DNA from: Planctomycetaceae bacterium
GTDB lineage: Bacteria; Planctomycetota; Planctomycetia; Planctomycetales; Planctomycetaceae
Length of the DNA: 34,958 nucleotides
Direction: 5' to 3'
NCBI GenBank assembly: GCA_016795145.1
Contig: JAEUII010000151.1
Span: 1 to 34,958, forward strand
Positions 9,089-19,107 of this stretch are shown here, piece after piece. The notes beneath the pieces were generated by a model that saw only the letters and a list, made by a program, of their open reading frames with translations, was not told the origin of the DNA and ran no database searches. Position 1 is the stretch's first letter. Every line of letters starts with the position of its first letter. Made by a program: the position numbers and the translations under genes.

Positions 9089-10528
9089 ATGTCGATCATC
9101 CGATTTCGATTCCTGATTCCAGCTGCCATCGTCACTCTGATACTGACGATGATGTGTATCATCACGGCATTGCTTCTGTTCGAACAGCAGTCCGCAATGA
9201 CGGGCGTACTTCGAGAAAACGTCACCAGCCGTCGAGCAGCCGTGGACCTGGAGGAATGCCTGTACGACATCTCTACGCTTCTGAAACATGATATTGACCA
9301 GGTATCTCCGCTCAACGATCGGCTTGTGGGACACCTGCGGCGACTGCGTGAAGTGGCCGACCAGCCGGAGGAACGTGCTGCATCGGAGAAGCTTGAGAAG
9401 GGTCTGCAGATCTACCTTGAGATGTGGAGAAAAATTCCGCCACGCGAAGACATAGATCATTCCGAAGGAATTCGGGCCGCGGCAGAATCGCTGGAGACGG
9501 ATCTGATCAAGCCCTGCCAATCCTTCCGACTGTATAACGGTCGACGCATTGAGGAATCCACAGTCCAGCACGAAAATGTTCTTAAGCGGCTTGCATGGGG
9601 CATGGCCAGCATCGGAGTGCTGGGCGGGATCGCCGGGATCGTTCTTGGCTTTGGTCTGACTCGAACCGTAGGTCAGTCAATCCGCCGCCTGCAGGTCCGC
9701 ATTCAGGATGCCGCCGGGAAACTCAGTCGCGAGCCACAGGAAATCATCATCACGGAAGAAGGACAGTTCTCCGGCGTGCACGCTCAGCTGGATCAGCTGA
9801 CTAACGGAATCGAGCGCGTGCTGAATAACCTGCGAGAGCGTGAACGGGAAGTGTTGCGATCCGAACAACTCGCCGCCGTTGGACAACTCGCCGCCAGCGT
9901 CGCTCACGAGATTCGCAATCCGCTGACGTCGATCAAGATGCTGGTCCAGACAGCCCTTGATCCCGCAGACTCGAATCAACTGACGCAGGAGGACCTGCAG
10001 ATTATCGAGAAGGAAGTGCGGCGAATGGAAAGGTCGCTGCGAACATTCCTCGACTTCACTCGGCCGCCAAAACTGCAGCGACGTCAATTGTCGCTGATGC
10101 CAATCCTCCAGGAAGTCGCCGGTCTGATCCGCGGACGTGCTGACAAACAGAAAGTCTCCGTTCGCCTCGAAGTCATGAATGCCGATGTGAGTGTCTTTGC
10201 CGATCCGGAACAGCTCAGGCAGGTACTGGTCAACCTGATGCTCAACGGACTGGATGCACAACCACACGGCGGAACGCTGCGAATGACATCTCAGTTGATT
10301 GATAATGAAGTTGAGATTCGAGTTCTGGATGATGGCCCTGGGATCTCCGATGAGATGCTTCCAAAGCTGTTTCAACCCTTCGCCAGCAGCAAAGAAACAG
10401 GAGTTGGTCTGGGCCTCGTGATCTCACGCCGCATCGTGGAAGACCATGGTGGGAGAATGATGGGGGAAAACCGGGAGAATGGAGGAGCCGTCTTTACCAT
10501 TCGGCTGCCGACGATGACAGGTGCATGA
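9089..10528 (+). CDS. Membrane sensor histidine kinase (HAMP-containing, orphan)
   Basis: Two-component sensor kinase of 479 residues. TM1 lies at about residues 8-31, a helical periplasmic sensor region at about 32-167, TM2 at about 168-190, a HAMP-like linker at about 191-245, then the kinase core. The H-box VAHEIRNPLTS holds the phospho-acceptor His273; the N-box NLMLNGLDA is at 382-390, G1 is DDGPGIS at 414-420, and G2 is GVGLGL at 438-443. All ATP-binding motifs look intact, so it should be active. The sequence style is that of NtrB/ZraS-type kinases that feed sigma54 regulators. No response regulator is adjacent; the only NtrC-like gene in the window (23462) looks degenerate. ATG 9089 has no clear Shine-Dalgarno. 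The next gene converges from the minus strand, 19 nt away. Confidence 0.93.
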   Translation: MSIIRFRFLIPAAIVTLILTMMCIITALLLFEQQSAMTGVLRENVTSRRAAVDLEECLYDISTLLKHDIDQVSPLNDRLVGHLRRLREVADQPEERAASEKLEKGLQIYLEMWRKIPPREDIDHSEGIRAAAESLETDLIKPCQSFRLYNGRRIEESTVQHENVLKRLAWGMASIGVLGGIAGIVLGFGLTRTVGQSIRRLQVRIQDAAGKLSREPQEIIITEEGQFSGVHAQLDQLTNGIERVLNNLREREREVLRSEQLAAVGQLAASVAHEIRNPLTSIKMLVQTALDPADSNQLTQEDLQIIEKEVRRMERSLRTFLDFTRPPKLQRRQLSLMPILQEVAGLIRGRADKQKVSVRLEVMNADVSVFADPEQLRQVLVNLMLNGLDAQPHGGTLRMTSQLIDNEVEIRVLDDGPGISDEMLPKLFQPFASSKETGVGLGLVISRRIVEDHGGRMMGENRENGGAVFTIRLPTMTGA

Positions 10529-10547
10529 TTCGCTGATCATCGCACGC

Positions 10548-11093
10548 TTATGGCCGTCCCGCGGTCCGCCGATAGTGTTCCCACTCACTTGTCGTAAACA
10601 TGCTCACCAAACCCTGCTCGATGCGATGAACCAGATAGAGCGCAGGCAGAATACCGTGAGGTTCTCCGGATTCCGCGGCAATGCCATAGCCTGACGACAT
10701 CAGCAAGACCTGTGAATCAGGAAAGCGACATTCGGGATCCGCTGGCACCAGCAAATCCGAGATCCTGCATCCAATGATGCGAGGATCATCGGTTTCGCCA
10801 TACACCACCTGCGACAGCCGACAAAAGGATGGCTGCAGATCAACAAGGAGACACTCCAGAAACGCCGTTTCAACAGGACTCTCCGGGAACACAACGGCTG
10901 AGCCATTGTCCAGTTCGTACGCAAAAACGGCCTGATTGCACGAGCCACTGGTCCAGTGAGCGCCCCACAAGCCAACGAGTGTTCTTCCCAGAAGCATCGA
11001 CGTTGGGATCGTGCCTTGAATGTTAAGTACCCCAGCTCGACTAACGTCCGGTTCTTGTCTCGGCCTCGAGCCAATTCTTCGGAGCCACTTCAT
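10548..11093 (-). CDS. Hypothetical protein
   Basis: Family not recognised. From the ATG at 11093 it is 181 residues; an upstream ATG at 11174 would add 27 Cys-rich residues that look non-coding. The interior reads like a folded cytoplasmic protein: alternating hydrophobic strands, a Trp-rich region (LVGLWGAHWTSGS), an acidic substrate-like segment (VYGETDDPRIIGCRIS) and a hydrophobic C-terminal helix. No signal peptide or membrane segment from the chosen start. GAGG lies about 9 nt upstream of that start on the minus strand. It ends convergently with the histidine kinase gene. An alternative is that it is non-coding, but amino acid composition favours a gene. Confidence 0.6.
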   Translation of the reverse strand: MKWLRRIGSRPRQEPDVSRAGVLNIQGTIPTSMLLGRTLVGLWGAHWTSGSCNQAVFAYELDNGSAVVFPESPVETAFLECLLVDLQPSFCRLSQVVYGETDDPRIIGCRISDLLVPADPECRFPDSQVLLMSSGYGIAAESGEPHGILPALYLVHRIEQGLVSMFTTSEWEHYRRTAGRP

Positions 11094-11446
11094 TCTCAAA
11101 ACCCTCGCCGATTTTAAGTTCTCCGGACATCTACAGTCTGCTCTGCAACTCGACAAAGCAGCGGCATGCAGCATGATCGCACAAAAACGGGGTCGCAGAG
11201 ACTGCTATAGACACGTTTTGCCGTTTCGCATACATCATCGGCGTTTTCTGCAGGAACGGGCGTCACTACGGCCGAAAATGCCGAAAACACGGGACTTTTT
11301 CCCTGTCAGGTTCCTCGCGTGTTGGACACAGAAGGACTTGATGGCACGGTGTTGAATGACACGCGTGGACTTTTTTGTCGCCAGAAGTCCTGGATGGTGA
11401 AGCTTCTTCACCTGCATTCCGTCTTTTTCAGCAGGATACCGACAGG

Positions 11447-11794
11447 ATGTCCAGGTTCCTCACAACCACCACTGCGTCCGTTCTTTTGCTGGGTGCTGCA
11501 GGCTGCTATCAGCCCATGTATCAGCCCTATGGTTACGGGCAGCCCATGTATGGTCCAGGCTATGCTCAGCCAGGCACCATGGTTGTGCCACCTGGAAACG
11601 CACCGCTCTACCAGCCAGGCGCCTCGGGGACGTCAAATCCCAGCACCTTTGAACAGGACGGCAGCGGCGCAGATGACTTCAAGCGAGACTCCAACAACGG
11701 GCAGTTCTTTGAGAAAGACCCTGTTCCGACTCCTAAAGATCCGTCCGCAACGGACAACGGGACACAGAAGTTCAACAGCGACTTCGGGAACTAA
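11447..11794 (+). CDS. Small Pro/Tyr/Gln-rich lipoprotein
   Basis: A 115-residue lipoprotein precursor: MSRFLTTTTASVLLLGAAGC is a signal peptide ending in a lipobox-like GAAGC, with the presumed lipidated Cys at residue 20. The next ~30 residues are a low-complexity Tyr/Pro/Gly/Gln repeat (QPMYQPYGYGQPMYGPGY), then a polar Asn/Asp/Ser-rich tail with no visible domain. It probably sits on a membrane facing the periplasm. The start at 11447 was chosen because it gives a clean signal peptide; AGGA at 11433-11436 is a weak RBS. An upstream in-frame ATG at 11375 would put the signal peptide in mid-protein. It ends convergently with hemB. Function unknown. Confidence 0.75.
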   Translation: MSRFLTTTTASVLLLGAAGCYQPMYQPYGYGQPMYGPGYAQPGTMVVPPGNAPLYQPGASGTSNPSTFEQDGSGADDFKRDSNNGQFFEKDPVPTPKDPSATDNGTQKFNSDFGN

Positions 11795-11817
11795 AGATCC
11801 CTCAATCACTGACTGCA

Positions 11818-12870
<1,053 letters not shown>

Positions 12871-12874
12871 TCAA

Positions 12875-13543
12875 CTACTTGCCAAGTCGCTGGATGCGCA
12901 GATTTCGATACTGAGCTTCTCCCGGAGGACCACCGTGAATCTGCACGGCGATCAGCCCCTTCAGCTCAATCTTGTCATCTGTTTCCGTATAGTCGACTGT
13001 CTGCAGGTCATTAATCCAGAGTTGAATTCGTTTCCCCTCGCAGCGAATGCGGTACGAGTTCCAGTCTTCGCGCTTCAGCACCTTTTCAATGTCTTCCTTC
13101 TTTGGAGACGCGAGAATCTTGTTGCGGCGTGATTCGTCATACAGCGCGCCCCAGTAATTCTGACCAAGGTCTGCCTGGTAACCAATCATCTCGTGGTGAT
13201 CAGGGATCCGGCGACTGCGAATCTGGATGCCCGCGTTGGTGTCATTTCCCAGCAGGCGAAATTCCAGACGCAGTTCGAAGTCACCGTACTCTTCTTTTGA
13301 CGACAGGAAGAAGTTGTGAGGAATCTTCTCCTTCAGATTTCCGCCAACGATCGCACCCTCAACAACGCGAAACTGAGCCGGATCGCCCGACCAGCCTTCC
13401 AGCGTCTTTCCGTCAAACAGCGAAGTAAAGCCCGTCTCTTTATCGTCGCCTCCGGCAATGACAGCACTCACCGTGCCAGCAAAACTGCAGGCCAGCATCA
13501 GACTCATTGCAACGACAGAAAAACCAGTTCGAATTGACAGCAT
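12875..13543 (-). CDS. Secreted DUF1080 (3-keto-disaccharide hydrolase-like) protein
   Basis: Exported 222-residue protein with a signal peptide (about residues 1-27, SVVAMSLMLACSFAGTVSA) and one DUF1080 domain. This concanavalin-like beta-sandwich is abundant in planctomycetes; some members hydrolyse 3-keto-glycosides. Hallmarks: GFTSLFDGKTLEGWSGD at the start of the domain, then FELRLEFRL, NAGIQIRSR, EMIGYQADLG, WNSYRIRCEGKRIQLWIND and a final IAVQIHGGPPGEAQYRNLRI. All conserved blocks appear intact. GGAG is about 8 nt before the start. hemB follows 37 nt later, but no functional link is evident. A general carbohydrate-binding role is the alternative to catalysis. Confidence 0.93.
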   Translation of the reverse strand: MLSIRTGFSVVAMSLMLACSFAGTVSAVIAGGDDKETGFTSLFDGKTLEGWSGDPAQFRVVEGAIVGGNLKEKIPHNFFLSSKEEYGDFELRLEFRLLGNDTNAGIQIRSRRIPDHHEMIGYQADLGQNYWGALYDESRRNKILASPKKEDIEKVLKREDWNSYRIRCEGKRIQLWINDLQTVDYTETDDKIELKGLIAVQIHGGPPGEAQYRNLRIQRLGK

Positions 13544-13690
13544 CGTTCTGCTCCAGGAGAGTGGGGATCCTGCGTTTATGACGAAAATGGGATCTTGGCA
13601 CGATTCCTTTCTGCCGCAAGTGTCGAGTGGTTCTTCGACGCCTGAATGTCGTCAATTCTGAGTCATGGCTTGATGGCTTACGGAAACAGA

Positions 13691-14299
13691 ATGATGAATG
13701 AAACTCACCCGACAAGTGTTCCGCCAGTCACGCAGCGGCGTCTTCGAAACGGCGCGATGATTGGCGGTGTGTTCATCATCTCAGCCATCGTCCTGAAAGT
13801 GCTGGGACAGCCTGTGTCCTGCAAATGCGGTTCATGGAGCCTGTGGTCTGGCGATGTCTGGTCAACACACAACTCGCAGCATCTCTTTGACCCCTACTCG
13901 CTGACTCATGTGCTGCATGGAGTCCTGTTCTGCGGACTGCTCTGGCTGCTTCCGCAAAGGATCTCTCTTCTTGCCAGACTCATGCTTTGTGTTCTGATCG
14001 AAGCCGCATGGGAGACCTTCGAAAACACACCGTTTGTGATTGAACGCTATCGAACAGCAACCATGTCGCTCGACTACTATGGCGATTCGATCGTCAACAG
14101 TTTCGGTGACAACCTGTCCTGCTTCGCCGGATACCTGCTGGCCCTGCGGTTGGGACTTCGCAGGACCGCCGCCTTCTTTGTTGTGACAGAACTGGTACTG
14201 CTGTTCTGGATTCGCGACTGTCTCGCTCTGAATGTACTGATGCTGCTGTACCCGATCGAAGCCATCAAGCAGTGGCAAATGACGGGCCATGGACTGTAG
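13691..14299 (+). CDS. DUF2585/UPF0314 integral membrane protein
   Basis: About 202 residues with several hydrophobic helices: one near the N-terminus (GAMIGGVFIISAIVL), one after LTHVLHG, one around LLARLMLCVLIEAAWE, and C-terminal helices near ALRLGL and AAFFVVTELVLLFWI. DUF2585 hallmarks are present: CKCGSWSLWSGDVWS, NSQHLFDPYSLTHVLHG, EAAWETFENTPFVIERYR and SLDYYGDSIVNSFGD. The family is conserved in proteobacteria and planctomycetes but has no assigned function; the conserved charged and Cys residues hint at a catalytic or metal-binding role, which is inference. ATG 13691 follows a weak GGAA; ATGs at 13646, 13673 and 13694 are alternatives. It converges with the minus-strand gene ending at 14309. 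Confidence 0.85.
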   Translation: MMNETHPTSVPPVTQRRLRNGAMIGGVFIISAIVLKVLGQPVSCKCGSWSLWSGDVWSTHNSQHLFDPYSLTHVLHGVLFCGLLWLLPQRISLLARLMLCVLIEAAWETFENTPFVIERYRTATMSLDYYGDSIVNSFGDNLSCFAGYLLALRLGLRRTAAFFVVTELVLLFWIRDCLALNVLMLLYPIEAIKQWQMTGHGL

Positions 14300-14308
14300 A
14301 CAACCGTC

Positions 14309-15070
14309 TCATCCGCGGCGTGCTGGCGGAGCAAATTTCGAATCGCCCGTTTTGCGAAGGTAACGCATTCCTTGCCGGAAGGAAGCACGCAGGTCATACG
14401 ACATGTACTTTGTCCATTCCGGCTTTTCCTGACCTCGCCACCACGCAGAGTGACAAAGAACCCAGGCATACATCGGAAGCGACATGTATTCGGGACACTG
14501 CAACTGAGTCCCAGGCCATTTGGAGTAGCTGCCTTCCCAGTTCCTTGGATGATTTCCCAGGAACAGGCCGAAGCCAAAGAACGTCGCTGTCAGATCCGTC
14601 AGCAACTCGTTGTCGAACTCATCACCCGACACACGATCTTCACCCATCAGTCTCAGATGAGACAGCTCGTGAGCAATCGTCCCGATCACCGCTTCGAGAT
14701 TGCTGAGTTCATTGGTCTCCAGATGAATGACTCGACGATCACCCTGATCTTCGTACAGTCCGGCAGCCCCTGAGGGCAGCGCTTTGCCTGCGTCGTTGAC
14801 GAGCCCGAGCTGATTGCGATTCGTAAAGAAGTCGAGTTCCACGCGATCCGGGGAGACATCCATGTAATCGCAAACCTGGTCCAGCAGCCGACGAACTGCT
14901 TCGGCCGTCCCATCCAACTGCTCTGGAAAAAACTCGCTCGTCGGCAGGATCATGGCCCGCCGAGTAAAGATGTCGCGTCCAAACTGCTTCGACAGCCAGT
15001 GCAGACGATCCTCGATCCACTGCTTGGCGGCAGGGTCGACAGGGCACTGAGGTTTGAACCAGCCGAACAT
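14309..15070 (-). CDS. Putative zinc-dependent metallopeptidase-like protein (HExxH)
   Basis: A 253-residue protein with no signal peptide, presumably cytoplasmic. The sequence AVIGTIAHELSHLRLMG contains HExxH (His134-Glu135-x-x-His138), the zinc-binding and catalytic signature of zincin proteases. A following NELLTDLTATFFGFG (Glu155, Asp159) could supply the third zinc ligand, as in gluzincin-type enzymes where a helix with E-x3-D follows HExxH. The N-terminal half is of unknown type; the C-terminal part is rich in Trp/Tyr and Arg. The substrate is unknown. The RBS upstream of ATG 15070 is weak. It starts into a gene-free 422-nt stretch and ends 9 nt from the convergent DUF2585 gene. Confidence 0.8.
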   Translation of the reverse strand: MFGWFKPQCPVDPAAKQWIEDRLHWLSKQFGRDIFTRRAMILPTSEFFPEQLDGTAEAVRRLLDQVCDYMDVSPDRVELDFFTNRNQLGLVNDAGKALPSGAAGLYEDQGDRRVIHLETNELSNLEAVIGTIAHELSHLRLMGEDRVSGDEFDNELLTDLTATFFGFGLFLGNHPRNWEGSYSKWPGTQLQCPEYMSLPMYAWVLCHSAWWRGQEKPEWTKYMSYDLRASFRQGMRYLRKTGDSKFAPPARRG

Positions 15071-15492
15071 CGCTTCAGATCGCCAAATTCAGAGGAAAAA
15101 TGGCACAATGAACCCGAGCCATCATAATGCTGCGGGCATGAATATCGAGTCGGGATCGGGCCCAAAAAAGCTGTTCCCCGGGAACTTGTGCGGCTTTCGA
15201 ATACGTTCCACCTGACAAGATACTTCTGCAAAATGCCTCAGGAACTGCACCAGGCGGCCATCGTTCGACTGTCGCCTCGCCCCAGCAGACAACAGGTGAA
15301 CATTTGCTTCATCGCGTCTTGAGAAGAAGTTCGGAAGCGACGTAGAATTCAGGATTCTGAAGAGAGTAACTCTGAAGCCATGCCCATGTTGCGCGCTTGC
15401 GTTTGGCAAGTGAATGACGTGAGCGAGGGATTTGGCAAAGAGTCTGTAGGCTCCTTTGGATCAAGCGCTTTCCAGCACTTGTCAGGTCAGGG
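15071..15492. other. Gene-free stretch between divergent genes
   Basis: 422 nt between the HExxH gene (minus) and the SGNH gene (plus), so it must hold both promoters. I saw only small ORFs without good ribosome-binding sites and unlike any protein. No REP-like element, terminator hairpin or tRNA fold was noticed. Confidence 0.6.
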
Positions 15493-16677
15493 ATGACAGG
15501 CGGACCTCGTAAACCTTTGCGCACAGCTTTGACAGCATTGCTGTTGCTGTCTGCTGCGCTGGGAGCGACGGAGATGTGGCTGCGAAGCAAATCAATGCCA
15601 CTGTCGATCGTCTGTAGTCAGGCCGACCTGCCTCTACAAAGTTTGTTACGCCCAAGTGACTCGTGCCATCATACGCTCCGCGCTGCGGCCGACCAGGTGA
15701 TTGTGACTTCCGCCGGCCAGATTCGGGTAAAGACCAACTCGCTCGGGTGTCGGGGTGATGAACCGGAGTCTGAACCTGGAGCAGGCACCTATCGCATTCT
15801 GATGCTGGGTGATGATGTTCTGTTCGGCGCGAATGTGCTGGAGGAACGAACCGTCCCCGCGCGTCTTCAGCAGTTCCTGTCGAAGAAGACTTCACGAACG
15901 CTGGAGGTCATCAATGGCGGCGTGCCTGGGTACTGCCCGCTGTTGTCGTTTCTTCAGTACGAACATCAGCTCAAAACTCTGAAGCCGCAACTTGTCATTC
16001 TGCATGTCGACATGTCTGACCCCGATGATGACAGTGTCTATCGAAGCTTGCTGAAGAAAGATCGCGAGAAGGATGAACTGACCTGTCAGCATCCGTCACT
16101 GCGAGTTCCGCAAAAGTCATTACCGGGCATTGTTGAATTGCTGAAGGGTTCAGCGATCGTCGGTCGTGCAATGGAGTGCCTTCGTCAGGATGTACCAGGC
16201 ATGATGGCTTTGCCATGCCATTCTTCAGGACAGCATCGCTATCACTGGATTGCCGATTATCCGGATGACCTGCGGCTCCAGGTGGATCATGCTCTCAGTC
16301 CGATCCAGCAGCTTCGAGATGCCGTCGAAGCCTCCGGCGCTCATTTGCTGGTCACCACATGTCCTGTGCTGTGGCAGGTAACGGACGGATCGACGGCCCC
16401 GAAACTGACGCAGTCGTGCGAAGTCCGAGGCAAGGCTCCGTTCCGAAGCCGGTTCCCGTTTGAGATTCTGAAAGCGTACTGTCAGCGGGAAGATATCCGC
16501 TTCCTGGACACATCGGCAGAGTTCATGACGCGCGAAGAATCGGACAAGCTCTTTTCGTCCGACTGCCCTACTCTGTCATCGCTGGGCATGGCTCTGTACG
16601 CGAAGACGATCTCCGACTTTCTGCTGGAGAATCCTCCTGCACGCTGGCAGACGACTCGCCGGGAACAGGAACGCTGA
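15493..16677 (+). CDS. SGNH/GDSL-hydrolase-like protein with missing catalytic residues
   Basis: A 394-residue protein with an N-terminal hydrophobic segment (about residues 10-26, LTALLLLSAALGA), a signal peptide or membrane anchor. The body follows the SGNH scheme: block I RILMLGDDVLFG (101-112), then block II EVINGGVPGY, then ILHVDMSDPDDD in the block III position, and a C-terminal DCPTLSSLG (357-365). In active members block I reads GDS and the last block D-x-x-H. Here the nucleophile Ser is Asp108 and the His position is Thr360, so both catalytic residues are replaced. It may bind an acyl or glycan ligand without hydrolysing it, or use other residues. The start follows GTCAGG-type sequence. 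It stands alone, 170 nt before gdhA. Confidence 0.8.
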   Translation: MTGGPRKPLRTALTALLLLSAALGATEMWLRSKSMPLSIVCSQADLPLQSLLRPSDSCHHTLRAAADQVIVTSAGQIRVKTNSLGCRGDEPESEPGAGTYRILMLGDDVLFGANVLEERTVPARLQQFLSKKTSRTLEVINGGVPGYCPLLSFLQYEHQLKTLKPQLVILHVDMSDPDDDSVYRSLLKKDREKDELTCQHPSLRVPQKSLPGIVELLKGSAIVGRAMECLRQDVPGMMALPCHSSGQHRYHWIADYPDDLRLQVDHALSPIQQLRDAVEASGAHLLVTTCPVLWQVTDGSTAPKLTQSCEVRGKAPFRSRFPFEILKAYCQREDIRFLDTSAEFMTREESDKLFSSDCPTLSSLGMALYAKTISDFLLENPPARWQTTRREQER

Positions 16678-16682
16678 CTGGA

Positions 16683-16699
16683 AGACTGATGTTCAGTCT
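16683..16699 (+). terminator. Small hairpin after the SGNH-like gene
   Basis: AGACTGA (16683-16689) pairs with TCAGTCT (16693-16699) over a TGT loop, just after the stop codon. There is no T-run, so termination is uncertain. Confidence 0.3.
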
Positions 16700-16847
16700 G
16701 ATGGCACGGTTCTACGCCTTCCTGTTGAGAGAGCGTTTCGGTCGCTTGTTAGTCTACGGTCATCGGACTCGCTAGAATTCGGAAGACAGAGGCGAACGAA
16801 ACTGCGCCATTCGATCAGCGAACACTCACTCTTCGAGATGTTGGTGT

Positions 16848-18080
16848 ATGAAATCTGCATTTGAAGCTGCTCAACAGTACTTCGACGAAGCGGCAACCGT
16901 TATGGATCTTTCGCACAGCATGCGAGATCTGCTGGTGACTCCTGAACGAGAAATCAAGGTTCAGGTTCCCATCAAACGCGACAACGGGGAGATCGCGACG
17001 TTCATTGGCTACCGCATGCAGCACAACAGTGCTCGAGGCCCGATGAAAGGCGGACTGCGTTACCATCATGAAGTGAATGCCGACGAAGTTCTGGCACTCG
17101 CATCACTAATGACCTGGAAAACAGCTGTCGTTGATATTCCCTACGGCGGAGCCAAAGGTGGTATCAGCGTCAACACCAAGGATCTGTCCCTCGATGAACT
17201 CGAACGACTGACTCGTCGATTCGTTGATGAGATTCACGATCTGTTTGGACCGGACAAAGATATCCCGGCGCCGGACATGGGCACGAATGCTCAGACGATG
17301 GCGTGGATCATGAATCAGTACGAAAAGTTCCACGGATTTGCACCGGCCTGTGTGACGGGTAAGCCAGTGGAACTCTACGGCGCGGAAGGCCGCGAAGAAG
17401 CCACCGGCCGCGGTGTTGGCACACTGACTCTGGCGCTGCTGCGAAAGTTTGGGCGGTCGATTGAATCGTCCACGGTCGCCATTCAGGGCTTCGGCAATGT
17501 CGGGACGTTTACCGCTGCGTACCTTCATAAGGCTGGCGGCAAGGTGATCGCCATCTCGGACGTCAGTGGAGCCATTCTGAATCGAATGGGCATCGATATC
17601 CAGGCGGCCCTCGACTGGGTCGGCGAAAAGAAATCACTCACGGGTTTCCCCGGCGGTGAACGCATCACAAATGAAGAGCTGCTGGCTCTGGACGTCGACG
17701 TTCTGATTCCGGCCGCGCTGGGAAATGTGCTGACGGAAGACAACGCAAAAGACGTGCGAGCAAAGTACATTGTGGAAGCGGCCAATGGCCCGACCACGCC
17801 GGAAGCCGATGCCATTTTCCGCAAGCGAGAGATTCCGGTTCTGCCCGACATTCTGGCCAACGCAGGCGGCGTAACTGTCAGTTACTTCGAATGGGTTCAG
17901 AATCAGCAGTACTTCCGCTGGGACCTGAGCCGAGTCCGTGAGGAGCTGGAGCGTACGATGACTCGCAGTTTCGATAAAATTTGGTCCATCGCCAACGAGA
18001 AGAAGGTGCCGCTGCGTACGGCCGCTTATCTGGTAGGAATCGGACGAGTCAGCCGGGCGACTGTTCTGGGTGGCATCTGA
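16848..18080 (+). CDS. gdhA: Glutamate dehydrogenase (Glu/Leu/Phe/Val dehydrogenase family)
   Basis: Catalyses reversible oxidative deamination of glutamate to 2-oxoglutarate and ammonia with NAD(P). At 410 residues it has the length of the short hexameric form. Substrate-domain motifs: [10 protein letters not shown] (Lys67), [17 protein letters not shown] (Lys91 and Lys103) and [14 protein letters not shown] with the catalytic Asp143. The Rossmann domain shows AIQGFGNVG and later [14 protein letters not shown] and [21 protein letters not shown], all typical of the family. Nucleotide preference cannot be read safely. Start ATG 16848 has a weak RBS. cmoB follows after 3 nt, so the two are almost surely co-transcribed. 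A leucine or phenylalanine dehydrogenase is less likely given the length and the [17 protein letters not shown] block. Confidence 0.95.
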   Translation: MKSAFEAAQQYFDEAATVMDLSHSMRDLLVTPEREIKVQVPIKRDNGEIATFIGYRMQHNSARGPMKGGLRYHHEVNADEVLALASLMTWKTAVVDIPYGGAKGGISVNTKDLSLDELERLTRRFVDEIHDLFGPDKDIPAPDMGTNAQTMAWIMNQYEKFHGFAPACVTGKPVELYGAEGREEATGRGVGTLTLALLRKFGRSIESSTVAIQGFGNVGTFTAAYLHKAGGKVIAISDVSGAILNRMGIDIQAALDWVGEKKSLTGFPGGERITNEELLALDVDVLIPAALGNVLTEDNAKDVRAKYIVEAANGPTTPEADAIFRKREIPVLPDILANAGGVTVSYFEWVQNQQYFRWDLSRVREELERTMTRSFDKIWSIANEKKVPLRTAAYLVGIGRVSRATVLGGI

Positions 18081-18083
18081 TTC

Positions 18084-19067
18084 ATGGCTCTGTCACCTCT
18101 GTCGGATGCTTCCTGGTTCTTTGGCGAACTGCGTGCCGAAGGCAAATCGGCCTGGGCTGCTCAACTGGAAAGCCGAATTCGCGACGAACTGACTCAGTCG
18201 CGCAATGGACATCTGCCGGCATGGACTGCAGCTCTTGAGCGGCTGCCTGCCTGCGAAGATGCACGCGTTGTCGCGGATGGTGATGCCGTGCGTGTGACTG
18301 GCACGCTGCCCGAAGATGCCGTCGGTCAGCTTCCGGAAATCCTGCGAGTGTTTCATCCATGGCGGAAGGGACCGTTTGAGTACTTCGGGATTCCGATTGA
18401 TACCGAATGGCGTTCGTGTCTGAAATGGGATCGCCTGGCGGAAGCCGTGCAGTTTTCCGGGCGGCGAGTCCTTGATGTCGGCAGCGGCAATGGTTACTAC
18501 GGCTGGCGAATGCTGAATGCCGGCGCGACGCAGGTGGTTGGCTTCGATCCGTTTCTGTTGTACGTGTTTCAGTTCGAACTGCTTCGGCGCTATGCCGATC
18601 GTGCGTGTCGCCACTGCGTGCTGCCGCTCAACGACGCGGATCTTCCCGAACGTCTGCACTGGTTCGATGTCAGCGTCTCCATGGGAGTCCTGTATCATCG
18701 CACCAGTCCGATCGATCATCTGCAGTCACTCTGGCATTCGCTGAAACCCGGAGGCACACTGGTTCTGGAGACGCTGGTCCTTGAAGGCGATGGCATGCAG
18801 GTCCTGGTCCCGGATGATCGTTACGCAAAGATGCGGAACGTCTGGTTCATTCCGACGATCCCGATGCTCACGCTGTGGCTGCACAGGACGGGCTTCCGCG
18901 ACATCCACGTGATTGATGTGTCTCGCACGACCGTGGAAGAACAACGTCGAACAGACTGGATGACGTTTGAGTCACTTGCGGACTTTTTGAATCCAGAAGA
19001 TTCGTCACTCACGATCGAAGGCCACCCGGCTCCCGTGCGAGCAATGCTGCGAGCGCGCCGAGCGTAG
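18084..19067 (+). CDS. cmoB: tRNA U34 carboxymethyltransferase CmoB
   Basis: CmoB transfers a carboxymethyl group from carboxy-S-adenosylmethionine to 5-hydroxyuridine at wobble position 34 of certain tRNAs, giving cmo5U. At 327 residues it is full length. The CmoB signature HPWRKGPFEYFGIPIDTEWR (91-110) is followed by a Rossmann SAM-type site VLDVGSGNGYYGW and later SVSMGVLYHRTSPIDHL and LKPGGTLVLETLVLEGD. The C-terminal part (WFIPTIPMLTLWLHRTGF) is also typical. CmoA, which makes the cofactor, is not in the window. ATG 18084 is 3 nt after the gdhA stop. Its own TAG stop overlaps the GTAG of a REP-like element. Confidence 0.95.
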   Translation: MALSPLSDASWFFGELRAEGKSAWAAQLESRIRDELTQSRNGHLPAWTAALERLPACEDARVVADGDAVRVTGTLPEDAVGQLPEILRVFHPWRKGPFEYFGIPIDTEWRSCLKWDRLAEAVQFSGRRVLDVGSGNGYYGWRMLNAGATQVVGFDPFLLYVFQFELLRRYADRACRHCVLPLNDADLPERLHWFDVSVSMGVLYHRTSPIDHLQSLWHSLKPGGTLVLETLVLEGDGMQVLVPDDRYAKMRNVWFIPTIPMLTLWLHRTGFRDIHVIDVSRTTVEEQRRTDWMTFESLADFLNPEDSSLTIEGHPAPVRAMLRARRA

Positions 19068-19107
19068 AATGGCCACCCTCAGCCGTTTGCGTTTGTTTTC
19101 TTGTGTG

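Noticed and set aside
13590..13615. Sigma54 promoter suggested by TGGCACG
   Set aside because: The required TTGC at the -12 position is absent at the right spacing; the other TGGCAC sites seen (11339, 16700) also fail.
16743..16790. Possible TTGTTA/TAGAAT promoter before gdhA
   Set aside because: The spacing is about 21 nt, too long for a standard promoter, and no better pair was found.
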